Below, one piece after another: positions 10,283-22,866 of a DNA stretch of 64,000 bases. The notes under the pieces are model-generated. The model had not been told where the DNA came from. It was given only the letters and a program-made list of their open reading frames with translations, and did not search any database. Position 1 is the first letter of the stretch; each line of letters starts with the position of its first letter. Where the stretch lies: assembly GCF_020080835.1 (NCBI RefSeq), contig NC_058163.1, positions 19,309,904-19,373,903 on the forward strand. Reading direction: 5' to 3'. Position numbers and translations under genes: made by a program. Origin of the DNA: Cotesia glomerata (lineage: Eukaryota > Arthropoda > Insecta > Hymenoptera > Braconidae).

Positions 10283-13200
10283 GAATTGCTTACTGGAACT
10301 GCAGGGGGCTAGCTAATTTAAACACAACAGACGACCTGCTAGGCTATGACATAATATGTTTAGCTGAAACCTGGGCGACCACTACGCTACATTTGGGAGC
10401 AACCTGGATAAACTACAACACACACTGGATTCCAGCCACAAGAATAAATCAACTTGGACGAGCCAGCGGGGGCCTTCTTCTCCTCTCGCGTAAGTCAATC
10501 CAATTAAATATTATAATACAAAGTAAAAACTGGCTGCTAGCACTAATAATTCTTCCAAATTGCAAGGTTCTTTGCGGTTTTGTCTACTTTCGCCCAACTG
10601 ATGCGCTGCACGACGACCTAATCAACCTCCAATCACATCTAGAATTAATCAAACCAGACTTCAACGCTCTACCATGCTATTTGTTAGGAGATTTTAACGC
10701 AAGAGTTGGGAATCCACCAAGCCTCCCGGAAGAACTGTGCTCCAACTGCAACGTAAAAGCATCAGGATTATCCTTAGATATAATAAACCAGCGTGGCGTT
10801 ACACTAAATTCTTTCACAGAGGACCTAGGCTTAATCATAATTAATGGTAGAACAAATGGTGATCACCCCGCTAAATATACATTTCATGGTAACGGAAACA
10901 GTACCATCGATCTGACCTGGTCAAACTGTGAAGGGATGTACCTCATAGATGATTTCACCGTACATGCTACAGTAAGTGGATCTGACCACTTTCCAATTGT
11001 CCTATCTCTAAAAGTGATGCAGACAAATAACGGTAGCCAAGATAAACATAACTCAATCAAATGGAAAGGAGAGAAAAAACTGGACAACAAGCTATGAAAT
11101 GGTCAAGTCTCGTCCAAATAAATCCTACAGACACGTCCACGGTACTTTTAAACAAACTCACAGAAGCAACAAAAAACACACTGCACTAAAATTAAAAATG
11201 ATTAAAGGAAGAAGACCCGCTTTCGTGAAAAAATGGTTCGACAAAGAATGCAAGGAACTGAAAAAGATGGCCACTCATGAACTACGCACATATAAAAGAT
11301 CCAATTTTATAGAGAAACACAAGTCCGCCTACCTAGAGGCTAGAAAAAAATACCTAAAAACCTGCAACGACAAAAAGAAAAACCACCAGCTGGAAATCCT
11401 AAAGAACATAAATAACGCTCGCAATAGCACAGACTTCTGGAAGGCAATTAGAGCTTACCATGCCAAAACAACAACTCCAACTTCATTGATAAATTTACAG
11501 AAATGGCAAGAATATTACGCTGAACTCCTTCCCCCTCCTCAACAAAATCTAACCAGCTACGTAGGTATTACTCATCCTATGCTGGACGCCGACATAACTC
11601 TCAAGGAACTGAATAAAGCCCTAAAAACTAGTGCAAGAAATAAAGCGGCTGGCGTTGACGAAATAACCAACGAGTTTTATCAAGCTCTACCCCAAAATTG
11701 GAAGCTGCTGCTATTAACATTATTTAACAAGGTACTTAGTAACGAAGAAATCCCAGTTGGCTGGGAAACGTCAATCCTTACGATGCTTCATAAAAAAGGA
11801 GATTACACAGATCCAGCAAACTACAGGGGAATTGCCCTCGTAAATCACGTGGTCAAAATATTCACCAAGATCATTAACAGCAGATTATACAACTGGGTGG
11901 TAGAATGCAGAATCATACCGGAATCTCAAGCAGGCTTTCAAGCTCACAAAGGTTGCTTAGATCACATTTTTGTCTTACAAGAACTTATCTGGACCCGTCT
12001 TCGGGCAAGTAAAAATATGTTCATAATCTTCGTAGATTTCAGAAGAGCGTTTGATACAATAGTACACAAGGCCCTATGGGATAAACTACACAGACTGGGA
12101 GTAAGTGCAAAGATAATCAGACTACTAAAAAACTTGTATGATAACGCAGCGATAAAAATTAGAACGCCTGAAGGTACAACTAATAAAATACAAATTACAG
12201 AGGGCCTTCTCCAAGGCGAAATATTAAGCCCACTCTTGTTCATTCTTTTCTGTTCTGATCTGGAAGAATATTTGAGACAAAATGGAACCTACGGCATCAG
12301 CATTAATTCAGTCACCGACATACTGCTTCTCATGTACGCGGATGACTTAGCTATAACTCTGCATAGCAAATCAGCCATTGTAAAGACACTTAAGATACTA
12401 TATCAATACTGTGATGCAAACCAGCTGACAGTAAACGAAGAGAAAACAAAAATCTTATACTGCAGGAACAAAGGGAGAAAACCTAAGAATTTAAAATTTT
12501 TCTACAACAACAAAGAAATAGAAATTGTGAACAGTTTTACTTGTTTGGGAGTAACGTTTTCCTCATCAGTACTTGGACGACTGGCCATGGAGGACAGAAT
12601 GGCCAAAACAAAACTGGCATCCAGCGCGGTAATCTCACTCATATACAGAACGAAGATGAACAGCAAGACAAGCATTGACACACTATTCGACAGCATGGTA
12701 TCAGCAGTTCTTCTTTACGCTGCGCCAATATGGGCACTGCGCTACACAAATGAACTTGAAAGCATACAGGTGAGCCACTACAAAAGGCTCTTCTACTTAA
12801 GCAAGACAACAGCAAATGTACTGGTACAAGCAGAACTCAGCAGAACACCTCTAGCTGTCAGGATCTGGGTAGTCACTTGGAGATGGATAGTGAAAATACT
12901 TAAGATGAACACCGACAGACTTCCTTTCATCTGCTTTAACAAATCTGTACAGCTATACCTGAAAGGCGAAACCAATATCAAATACAACTGGATCGCACAA
13001 ATAGCAAATTTCATCAGATAAGTCAATCCGTCTTACCTGACGCTCCTGCACAACTTGGACAGCAAAATCTGGGAGAAAGCAGGAATCAGAATCATAGACA
13101 CGTACAAGAAGCAACCACGAATCTATAAACTCAAGAGCTATGAACTCTCATTATCTATAAGCGCCCATCCGCAATAGAGAGCTTAATAATTACTACCTCA

Positions 13201-13550
13201 AATGTAATATTCCTTTGAGCATGAAAAAACTTATTGCTCAAATAAGATGCGCCAACAACTTTGGTGTCGTCATCTACGCAAATAATATGTCCAGCAAGTT
13301 CGATCTGACAAAAAACTGCCCGAGCTGCAGCGTAGCCTGCGCCGAAACGTTGGAACACTTCTTCTGCTCATGCCCAAAATTTAAGGAAATAAGAAAGCAC
13401 TTGAATTTTATTAAATCACATGATGAGCTGACCCTATCTGATGTCGATTTACCTTGCAGACCAAGTCAAATCAAAGCAATTTACAGCTTCACAAACACCG
13501 CTCTCAAGATTCGCCTACTGGAACCATCTCAAATCGACGTCAATTTCTAA
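10264..13550 (+). pseudogene. LINE-2 ORF2 remnant (endonuclease and reverse transcriptase)
   Basis: The endonuclease begins near 10285 (RIAYWNCRGL), overlapping the end of ORF1. It keeps LAETWA, GDFNARVG and GSDHFPIV. A stop at 11095 and a second frame change near 11185 separate it from the reverse transcriptase (11190-13018). That domain has NKAAGVDEITNEF, YRGIAL, AGFQAHKGC, an FRRAFDT block and the catalytic YADD. A TAA at 13019-13021 lies inside the frame, and another frame change follows. The C-terminal finger (13317-13375: CPSCSVAC...H...C) ends at 13550. It is a dead copy whose domain order is otherwise complete. Confidence 0.87.
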
Positions 13551-13744
13551 TATTTGTGCTCACTTTTCTGGCTTTCCTCCTCCAAATTTATGATTTCTTA
13601 ATTTATTGTAATTTAATTTAACTGTTCCACTAATCCTTTTAGCTATCTTACTGGTGCCCAAACCCTAATTCTTCTTTGTAACAAAGATGTACTTATCTTT
13701 ATATACAATAAATAAATACATACATACAATTATATATGATTAGA

Positions 13745-14151
13745 TATGATTATATTTGGCCATTTTTCATATATAATCATATATAACCAATTTATATATA
13801 AATATATATAATTATATATAAATATTTTTTCTCGGGTTATAAAGCTAACAAACAAATTAAAATTAAAATTAAAAGTGTAATAATAAATTTTTTTCAAGCT
13901 AATATAATAAATATTAGTTGAATTCTATTTTTAACAGTGCATAAATCAAATAAACTGACTGTTAGTGTTAAAACGTCGATGGCTGTGACAGCGCATATAT
14001 TATAGTTTACTGTGCAGAGTATAGGTCTTGAACTGACTTATATTCTGATAATCACAATACTTGGTATTTTGATTATCAAAATACCAAGTATTGTGATTAT
14101 CAAAATACTTTTATCTCAGTGTGCTTCTGAAACTTTTTCACATTAAGGAAT
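13745..14151. other. Intergenic, AT-rich, with a perfect palindrome
   Basis: No gene is seen. A dyad of 55 bp lies at 14047-14101 (separate entry). The first 100 bases are 'tatatat' rich. Confidence 0.6.
14047..14101. repeat. Perfect 55-bp palindrome
   Basis: The arm gataatcacaatacttgg plus tattttga is followed at once by its exact reverse complement, ending tattgtgattatc. Arms are 27 bp around a single central base. No surrounding TIR element is obvious. Confidence 0.85.
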
Positions 14152-14684
14152 ACGGAAAGAAAATTGTACGAAAAATTACAATGAAAACATCGTAATTTTT
14201 AGTATAGGACATTGCAGTGCCGGACCAGAACTCAAACATCGTAATTTATACGATGCAACATCGTAAATTTCTATCACTCAAATTAAAAAGAGATTTAGGT
14301 CACCGAAAAAATAATTCTGTATCATCAAGGAATCGAACCCGGTGTCCTCTCCGCCTCAAGTCCAAGGTTTATCCCCTCACGCTATCGGAGGGAATATCTA
14401 AAGTTTCTGTTCAGTCACATAATAAGACCCTCGATACAGTAGTTGGTTATCTTTCGGTGGTGGCGTCGCAAACTACTAGACTCTGTCTCTCTTTTATTAA
14501 AACATATAGTATGCGTCCTTATTCACTTGCTCTTACGGAAAAAAAATTTACTAAATAACATCGTAATTTTCAATAATTCAAATTGTATTCTGTAGACGGC
14601 AGCATCGTAAAAATCGAGATACTGAAAGTCTAGTCCTGGATTACGATGTTACTATAGTAATTTTTCATAGGATTTTTTTTCCGT
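14152..14684. mobile_element. MITE with terminal inverted repeats enclosing a tRNA-like segment
   Basis: The left end acggaaagaaaattg...gaaaaattac and the right end gtaatttttcatagg...ttttttccgt are inverted repeats over about 55 bp. Internal copies of acatcgtaattt recur near both ends. A tRNA-like block sits in the middle. No ORF encodes a transposase. Confidence 0.65.
14325..14393 (-). other. tRNA-like segment (pol III A and B boxes)
   Basis: Read on the minus strand, there is an A-box-like tagcgtgagggg and a perfect B box gggttcgattcc at the usual spacing. Acceptor-stem pairing is poor. This is a tRNA-derived repeat or pseudogene, not a functional tRNA. Confidence 0.5.
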
Positions 14685-14992
14685 GAAGTATTACCCTACA
14701 ACGGTTCTCAACTTTCAGAAAAATTTCCCCCCATATGCCCCAATGTAAAGCATTATAACTACAATATGAAGTAGTTGAGATGCAGTACACTTTTGCGCCT
14801 CCTCTCACATGCGCAGAAGTAGAAAAATAATCCCACTGCGTCTTTTTTTTGACTTGGCTACGTTGCATTCTCGCTCAGAATCATTTGCCCCTTGAGACAT
14901 GTGTTGTAGGAAAATTTAATGTTTTGAAATAATTTTGAGGTTACGTATAGTTGGAGACTGCAAATAATAAATAATGACTTCGCGGCTAAAGA

Positions 14993-15538
14993 ATGGCAGA
15001 TTTTACTTTAGCAATATTTCGATTGGTCTTGAGTGATAGAAGAGGTCCTGGTAAATTTAAATTAGAGAGTCTCAGTCAAGATTTTTTAAAAAATTCAGAT
15101 GATGAACAACAATCATTTCATGATGCAGCTTATGACGTTCTAACTTTACAGAATTTAGTGGAAATATTAAATTTAAAAGATAATTTATTCACTTGTTATA
15201 AAAAATGTGACGTTTATTTGCAAGAACTATCTGATGCAAATAAAACAAAACATAATTTAAAAGTATTAACAGACTTGAAAGATATTATTTCGTTGAATAT
15301 ATGTAAAAAATTAGCTATGAATGATATTTCAGTTGATTCTTTGAAACAAATATTTAAACAAGGAGGGGATGAAGCTATCGTGCAATTGTTTACTGAAAAA
15401 GTAAATAACAAAGTAAGAATAACAAAACAAAAAGATATAAAGAACGTCTTAAACTTTTTAAAAAAATTACCAAAAAACTCAGTAAAGAAACCAAAAAAAA
15501 ATAATTTTAAGAAAGAAAGAGTTTCTAAAAAAGAATAA
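14993..15538 (+). CDS. Putative C-terminal part of a DEDDh exonuclease-like protein
   Basis: This 181-aa ORF has no internal damage. Residues 1-55 read like the end of a DnaQ-type exonuclease domain: PGKFKLESLSQDFL followed by FHDAAYDVLTLQNLV. The latter provides the H-x4-D third exonuclease motif. The first two acidic motifs (DxE and NxxxD) are absent, so on its own it cannot be catalytic. The remainder is a helical region with a Lys-rich tail (KKPKKNNFKKERVSKK) that could act in nuclear targeting. A stop codon lies two codons upstream of the ATG, and a weak splice acceptor (ctaaag) precedes it, so this may be the last exon of a longer gene. Such exonuclease-like ORFs are frequent in insect repeats; function unknown. 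Confidence 0.45.
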   Translation: MADFTLAIFRLVLSDRRGPGKFKLESLSQDFLKNSDDEQQSFHDAAYDVLTLQNLVEILNLKDNLFTCYKKCDVYLQELSDANKTKHNLKVLTDLKDIISLNICKKLAMNDISVDSLKQIFKQGGDEAIVQLFTEKVNNKVRITKQKDIKNVLNFLKKLPKNSVKKPKKNNFKKERVSKKE

Positions 15539-16243
15539 AATAATTAGTAGTATTAATGTTCTTCTAAAGTTAAAAATAACTTATTTTAAATAAGTGTCTT
15601 TATAAAATATTTATTGAAAAATGTACTTTTAAATAAATAAATATTTATTATATTAATATTGTAGCTATATTCTTGATTTATACTATTTATTATTTTACAT
15701 ATTTATTTTTCCTGTACAGTAAATTTGTGCTTAACCTATATCCATTAAATTTTTATAGTTATTTGAATCTGTTGGGCTTCTACTGTATTTTGAACTTCCC
15801 GTGCAGTGCAACGTTGCCAAGTCACTATCTCTCACTTATTAGGTTATAAGAGAACGCTTGAAAATCATTAAAAGTAACAAACTTTGAACATTGTTTATAA
15901 AAAAATTAATACCGCTCGTTTATGTTTTTTTTAAAAAAAAATACTTGTTATAACTTCAATTAAATATTCTCAGTTTTTAAAAAAAATCCTAAGAAAAGTA
16001 TGGTTGTTATTCAATAAAATGTTCGCTCTAACTACGGTCAGGATAGGGAATACATGTTAAATGTACGATTTTTAATTGCTAATATTTTGAAAATTAACAC
16101 CGCAAGGACTATTAGAAAAAATTTATTCGTATAGAGGACACTTAGAAGTACGCGTATTAAAAAATTGAGGAATATTGTAAGAAAAATGATTTTTCACCAT
16201 ACCTATTGTAAATTTACTGCTAGTCTAAAATGAAAATAAACTG
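15539..16243. other. Intergenic, no gene seen
   Basis: AT-rich DNA. A plausible polyadenylation signal (aataaa) for the preceding ORF occurs near 15633. Nothing else recognisable. Confidence 0.55.
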
Positions 16244-16520
16244 CTACACTGATAGAAGGATTTATTTGTATTAAAAAATATTTGTTAATAGTTAACAAAT
16301 CATTTATTAGAGACCACTTTTTAGTATTAAACAAATATTTCTTAGTATTTAAAATGATTTGTTTGTATTTAATAAATCTGATATTCATTTAATAAATATT
16401 AATAAATCTTTTTAAATACTAAGAAATATTTGTTAAGGACTAAAAAATGGTCTCTAATAAATGACTTGTTAAATATTAACAAATATTTTTAACTATAAAC
16501 AAATCCTTCTATCAGTGTAG
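16244..16520. mobile_element. Palindromic MITE, 'ctacactgatagaagg' family, copy 1
   Basis: It starts ctacactgatagaagg and ends ccttctatcagtgtag. Nearly the whole 277 bp folds on itself, with about 110-bp arms around a loop containing gatattcatttaata. A second copy in the opposite orientation lies at 29340-29573. Confidence 0.82.
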
Positions 16521-17960
16521 TCTAAAAGTTTGAGAAATATTGTATGTGTAATTTTAAAAGAAGTATTTTTTATAGTTTGTTTATTTAAAAAACGACTATA
16601 CTGATGAATTGAGCGTAAAAGTTATCGTAATAATTATCTTAAAAGAAAAATCTGAAAAACGGTTGACCGACAGGCCATCCCCGGAACATCCCGCTTTTTT
16701 CGAGCTTGAAACGCTCGAAAATCTTCCTGTTGATTGATTTTTGAGCTCTCCGAGCCCAAAAATTAAAAAACATATTAAAAAAACAATTATTTAGAAATTT
16801 TTAAATGGCTATAACTTTTAAAAGCCTCGTTCGATTTTGATTTACTTGTCGTCATTCGATGCATTTTCTCAAGTACAGAAATAGTTTGTGAAGTCTTGAG
16901 TCGATAGATCGAAAAATTTTAAAGTTATATAAAAAAAAACGACAATTTAAAAATTTTTAAATGTTTATAACTTTCGAACGCGTCATTCGATTTAAACTTA
17001 CTTGGCGGCATTTGACGCAGTTTTTCAAATTAAAAAAAGTTTTTGAGAATACTAAAATTGATTAGTCAAATATTTTGAAAGTTATTTCAAAAAAATTAAA
17101 AAAAAATTTTTTTTGGTTCTTATTTTTTGAATATCTTTGAAACGGCTTGACCGATTGCCTTTAAAATCTAATCAGTTTGAAATCTCAATGACCACTTTCG
17201 AACGCTGTTTCGTTCATCTTGATCGGTTGATTCGTTCTCAAGATGTCGTACGACAAAATCTTATTTACACACACAACAAATGAGACAAATGAAATTTATC
17301 TCATCGGATGTAGCGTATTTCGGTGAAAGTTTTAGTTCATAATATGATGTTATTTACTTATCTGGAACCTATATATTTTTGGTTTGAAAAATAATAAGTT
17401 TTTATTAAAAATTCGTTTCAATCGATTACCATTTAATTTTATTTAATTTTAATCAAATATTATAATTCTATTGTTTGCTCTCTAAGTTGATATTTGATAA
17501 ATCAAGTACTGTTAATCACCGAAAAGTATAATAATTTTTTAGTCGGTATTTATTTGAGAGACATTATCACTATTTGCCACCGTTACATTAGGCCTAATTT
17601 ATATTCTATATATATATGTATGTTAAATTTTTAACAATTTATTGACTCATCACGATATCTCTGAAATTATAAGGATTATAAAATTGAAATTTGGCAGGAA
17701 TATTTTTTTTATCATATAGTTATCAGGTAAAAACAAATTTTATGGAGTCCATCTTCAAAAGGTACTACAGAGGTGTTGATTATAATAAAATTCAAATTTT
17801 AAAGCCATAACTTCTGCAGAGATATTTTTTTAATCATATAGGAATTGACTGAGCTAATTTTTACAAAATTCAACTTTCAAACGAAAATTATGAGGACATT
17901 TATTGAAAAAAAAAAAAATTATCAATTTTTCTTAGCGGGATCCCCTCGCGACCTCTGGTT
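16521..17960. repeat. Non-coding dispersed repeats
   Basis: A copy of the 'ggttgacc...cccgct' repeat starts near 16660. It is followed by recurrent blocks such as ggcggcatttgacgcagtttt, 'gcgtcattcgatttaaa' and 'ataacttt' words, which also occur at 22.9, 23.8, 30.9 and 48.1 kb. A variant, 'cttagcggga', ends near 17941. No coding potential. Confidence 0.55.
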
Positions 17961-18400
17961 CATTCTGGAAACACTATGGAATCACTCTGGAAACATTCTG
18001 TAATCAGTCTGATTACAGAATGTTTCCAGAGTGTGTTTGTTACATTTGTCCATTATGTTTCCAGAGTAAAGCCAGAGTGAATACATATCGAAACTATACT
18101 GAATCGATTTTGAATTCAAAATGTAACTTGAGCGAATACATATTGGAATCAGAAAGAATACATATAAAAACCAGAATGTAACCAGAGTGGATACATACTA
18201 TTTTCAGAATAAATTCTTACAAGTTCCATAATGTATTCTGAGTGAAAACATTCCATTCTCAAAATAATTTCATAACGGAATCGATATGTAAACTTAATGG
18301 ACTCAGAGTAAAACCAAGATAAATACAGACTGCAATCAGAATGTAACTCGAGTGAATACACACTAATTTTGCTGTGAAAACATGTTAGAAAAAAAGTAAA
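17960..18400 (-). repeat. Left inverted block of a degenerate 33-bp minisatellite
   Basis: Monomers of the type tgtattcactctggttac...attctgg are read on the minus strand. Its outer part (gtttccagagtgtgtttg, ttacatttgtccat, ttccagagt) is the inverse of the outer part of the block at 22441-22866. A small perfect hairpin (ctggaaacattctgtaat) lies at 17990-18031. Confidence 0.75.
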
Positions 18401-18568
18401 TATTACAGGAAAAATGTGCGCTGGATAATAAAATCAGAGGAATCATATTAGTTTTAGTTAATTTATTAGCAATAAAGAAATAAATAAATTAATGCACATT
18501 TAAGTTCGTATAAACTTTTAAACGAATAACAGAAAATAATTAAATTTGATTTCTTTAATTTCGTTAGT

Positions 18569-21500
18569 TCATGTTTGGTTTCCTTCTTTTATTTTTAATT
18601 GCCGCCGGTGCTCATTCAAATATGCTCCTATCCAAGTTTTTAAGTAGATTGTGATGTCATCTCTGGATCCTGGGATCCATGATAGTTCTCGCTTTTGTTG
18701 CAGGTATAAACATAAATCTGTAAAATGAAAAATAGTTTATTATTTTAAAATATTTCGTTTGTAAAATCTATTTTATCTAGTGTTATTTAAAAAACTTAGT
18801 AAATGAATAGAACCTGAATGTGTAAATTATATATAAATTAGGCTGATGTTACCTTTTATTTTTTTGCACTCTTGGTTAGTAACTTTGAAATGATTTTCAT
18901 TTTTATGACGATCATTAATAAACATATTTTCTAAAATCTCGGATGGCCACAATTCTTTGATTATTAAATTTACCTGTTGCCTCATGGTTGACTTTCTTAA
19001 AATTTCTGCTAAATTTTCAGCTCTTATTGCTGTGTCTCCAATGACAACAAACTGGAATTAATAAATAAAAAAACAGGTAATTATTGACAAGTGGGGTCCA
19101 TCTTTTTAATTTTCATTTCTTTAAGCAACATTTGTTTTGGAAAATTTTGATATATTTTCTTTTGAAAATAAAAAAAAAAGAACAATTAAAAAAACAAAGT
19201 TGAATATCACAATTTTAACAAATTTTATAAATATTTTGAAAAATTGTGATATTCAACTCTTTTTTTTTAATTGTTCGTTTCTTTATGTACTGATAAAAAA
19301 TAAAAACATATCAAAAACATTAAAAATAGACAAAATAGAAATTTTCTCCAAAAACATGAGCCAAAATTTTTTCCAACTTTTGACGACAAAAAAGGTGTAG
19401 AAATCTTTATTTTTCTCTTTCACGATATTTTTTATCATAATTGCGCCGCAAAAACAAACAGAATAAAAAAAAATACTTTTTCACCTAAATATGGCCAAAA
19501 ATAAGATGGACCCCACTTGTAAATAATTACCAAAAAAAATTATAACATATAAATCGATCAAGGTAGTTCTCGTGATCAAGGCATAACATCAGAAAATTCT
19601 AAATTTTTGTATACTTATTGAAGACATGATGATACAATTACCCTTAAAATTTTAAGTCGGTTAACCACCTGTAACCCGACATGAATTCAATTAAAAATTG
19701 AATATTTAACATTGATTGCTTACGCTTTCTGCAGTTCTGTACCAGTTTTTTAGTTATAAAAAAAACTAACTGTCAGAAACTTTCAAAAATCTGACAGTCT
19801 TACAATATATTTGTCGTGAGTTTAAAAAAATTGTTTTTTTATTTTTGACCATCTATGATTAGATTAATTTACAATGGATCAAAGTTCAACAATTTACGAA
19901 AAATTATATATGGAGTATATCTATCTATCTATCTAACTATATATATTTATGTGAATACTGCATAGTTTACGTCTCCACGGGTACAGCCTTGGGTAAAAAT
20001 TATGGATTACTTAGCTACAAGTTCATATACTTTTGTGACGCGTATAATCTCTAAGAATATTAAATATATATAATATTCAATTTACCTCTTCGCCATCTTC
20101 AACTACAATGGATTCGGACAGGTTAGGCATCATATAAGTGGTCTTTCGTTCATGCTCGCGATGTTCGAGAGGCCTCTTTGGTTGAACGTCTTTCGAATTT
20201 TTGTTTTGTAGTAATTGACTGAAATTGTTCATTTTCTTTTTTAGCATTCTTAAGTTATTATTAAGTGAAGCTAACGGCCTGCGGATGATTGTCTTTCGTG
20301 AGCTGGGTCCACTTGCTGAGACAGTTTGAGGTGTCATGAAAGAGCGTTGTAATGACTTTTTTCCCACCGTCTTCTTTGTACGTTGCATTCTATGAGGCTC
20401 ACTGTCATCAATGACCTCCGCGGTAGATCGCGCTTCCTGCAATAATTATTATATGTCAAAAACTTCTAAATACATAAAGTAAAGTACCCAGTACTTGAAC
20501 ACTTATAAAAATGGGACCAGTACTTGAAAAGACGTTTCGAAATGTTGTACAGTTTTTGACAGTTGTGTTGGACAGATCCATCGTTTGATCATTAAGGAAG
20601 TAAGAGCACCAAAGCAAATTTTGATGAAAGGCTTGATTTTTTCTTAATATGAAGTTTAAATAAATTCCGAAAATTTGAAGGAGATTGCCCGATTATTTAT
20701 ATAAATAATTTACTTTGAAGTTGAGCAATTTTACATTGGTCTTATCGGGTAACCTTCAAACATTGATACATTTCTGTATTTTTCTCGTAAAATTGTCGGT
20801 GAATATTTTTTAAAAATTTATGGATGAAAGTAAATATATTAGTGATAAATTTAATTCAAAAAAATTTACAGTTGCCCGACTAATTAAAGTGTATTAATTT
20901 AACGAAAAATGATTGCCGCCCCATTAGCCAATTTTATGTGTATCTATATATTGAGAAAAATTATATGGTTACTGCTCCCCCCTTACCGCGCTAGAGTCGA
21001 TACCTATCCCCACCTCACCTAGCGCTCGTACTTCCTTAACATCAAATGAAAAGTTTTAAATATAATTAAAATATTTTTTTAATTGGCCGAATTGCAGATT
21101 AAGTTCGTCATATTTGTTACAAATCAAGCCCTTATATAAATATCACATTTATGAAGTGAAGTCTCAGAACTAGTAAATTACGAAACTACAGCAATTACAA
21201 CTTTCATACTTACATCAATTTCTATGTCGTTCACATCGTTGAAAATATCAGAATCTTTTGGCATCATAGTACGGTAAAATTCGGATGATTTCGAATTTAC
21301 ATTTTTTTTTGAGCTCTGAATGTCATTCTGTTTAATAGAAAAAAAAAAAACAAAAATTTATAATTTAGTAAGTAAGTTGATTTGTATGTAACTAAATGCT
21401 ATTGAATTCATCCATTTCTTTTATGTTTCGTTTTGCATATTTATTATCAATAAATATGCAATATAATAACCTTAAAGAATACAAAATTTGTTGACATATA

Positions 21501-22452
21501 TTCGATTTCTCTACCGTTACTGTACTTTATTTTATTTTTTCTTTACATCTAAAATTAAACTTACTTTTCTTATGACTTTTGGCTTAAATAGAACATTAGA
21601 TGTAATCTGCGGACTATACTTTGGAAGTTTCGTCATTATGATACGACTTGTTGTCGAGTTGCGATCACGTAGTGTGAAAGGATTATCTGCAATGTATAAT
21701 AGTAATTTAAAAAAAATAAGTAACAATTAGTCAATATCATAACTTGAGTGATAATTCGTTATATACATTGCTTAATTAAGTAGAAACACAGTTTATGATC
21801 ACTTAAAAGGATTTCATATCTTTAATCAATTTATAAACGTCCAAAAAACGCTTGACACGGAATTTCGTAGTGATTAATAGAATCATAAATGTATGAAAAA
21901 TAATATAATAGCTTTTACAAATAAAATATTGATTTAATTTAAATATTCAAATAAATTTTTATTGACAAATTAAATACCAAAAAAAAAAAAAAAACAGTTG
22001 TAAGAAAAAATAAAAAAATGTTGTTATTAACGAAAAATAATTACTATCTTTCCTTAATATTATAAGACACTCGACAGGAACTTATCTGAGATAAAAAAAA
22101 AACTAATAATACGTCCGTATATATACATAATTGTTAAATATTTGGCTGGAATAACTTAAAATGTGACTGAAAATTATCCGTCTACCGTGTTCAATAAATA
22201 TAGGTTAGACTTTATAAAACCACTTTCTCTAACGATGAAAAAATGTAGAAAAAAATGTAAATTAAAATAATACCATCCGAATCAATAAATTTTACGGCGA
22301 CATTGCTCAATTTTAACTGCTGATCTCTCACATATAAATCTTGAAGGTCGATGTCCTCTGTCCCATAAATTGTCGTTAAAATTTTTTCATCGTTTAAACG
22401 ATAAATCTTTTGAGAACTAACAATGAAGTTTTTATTGCGACGTATGTATCCA
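18569..22452 (-). CDS. Six-exon gene with BEN-like C-terminal domain
   Basis: Exons on the minus strand, in transcript order, are 22452-22274, 21686-21565, 21327-21214, 20436-20086, 19051-18853 and 18717-18569. All have GT-AG borders and matching phases, and they give about 370 aa ending in TGA at 18571-18569. Exons 3-4 encode an acidic, then basic disordered region (NDVNDIEID, EARSTAEVIDD). The last two exons form a compact helical module beginning FVVIGDTAIRAENLAEIL, with RQQVNLIIKELWPSEILENM and a final ITIYLKTWIGAYLNEHRRQ. This resembles a BEN domain, a DNA or chromatin-binding fold in insect repressors also found in bracovirus and poxvirus genes. No start codon is visible: the most upstream exon opens at a splice acceptor at the edge of the minisatellite, so the 5' end lies elsewhere or is lost. 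The coding exons are intact. The BEN assignment is by eye. Confidence 0.6.
19075..19532. mobile_element. Intronic MITE, TIR 'acaagtggggtccatctt'
   Basis: The inverted ends are ggtaattattgacaagtgg...tccatctt and its complement at 19498-19532. A second, inner inverted repeat (agttgaatatcacaatttt and its complement) lies at 19198-19258. It sits in the intron between the fourth and fifth exons of the BEN-like gene. Confidence 0.78.
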
Positions 22453-22866
22453 CTGTAGGAACATTTTGATTACAAAATGTATTGAATCAAGATACACTCT
22501 GGTTTTAGTATGCCTCTACTCAGAAAACTTATTGGTTACAGTATGTATCCCCTCTGAAAACACTTTATTTTTAGCCTGTATCCACTTTGAAAACGCTCTG
22601 TTTTCAACACGTACACATTTTGAAAACACTCTGTTGTCAACATGTATTCACCATGGTTTTGCTATGGTTGCAGTATGCATCCACTTTGAATACAATGTGG
22701 TTTCAACATGTATTCACTCTAGAAAAACTCTGCTCTCATCATATATCCACTATGGTTCCAGCATTAATCCACTTAGAATACATTTTGGTTCCAAAATGTA
22801 TTCACTCTGGTTACAGTCTGGAAACGCTATGGGCAAATGTAACAACCACACTCTGGAAACACTATA
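22441..22866 (+). repeat. Right inverted block of the 33-bp minisatellite
   Basis: There are about 12 degenerate monomers with period near 33 bp, e.g. tgtatccactttgaaaac followed by gctctgttttcaaca. Because 33 is a multiple of 3, spurious long ORFs arise in two frames. The outer end (ttacagtctggaaacgc, caaatgtaacaacc, cactctggaaaca) is the inverse of the left block at 17960-18400. Confidence 0.8.

Larger units (their letters stand above)
9013..13727 (+). mobile_element. Full-length but decayed LINE (LINE-2) with 17-bp target duplication
   Basis: A perfect 17-bp direct repeat, aattatatatgattaga, sits at 8996-9012 and 13728-13744. It fixes the element at 4715 bp including an aataaataaatacatacatac tail. 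ORF1 and ORF2 are both present but broken by stops and frameshifts. The reverse transcriptase differs clearly from LINE-1 (YRGIALVNHVVK, GLLQGEILSP). It may belong to a Daphne/Kiri-like or other jockey-superfamily clade; that assignment is tentative. Confidence 0.9.
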
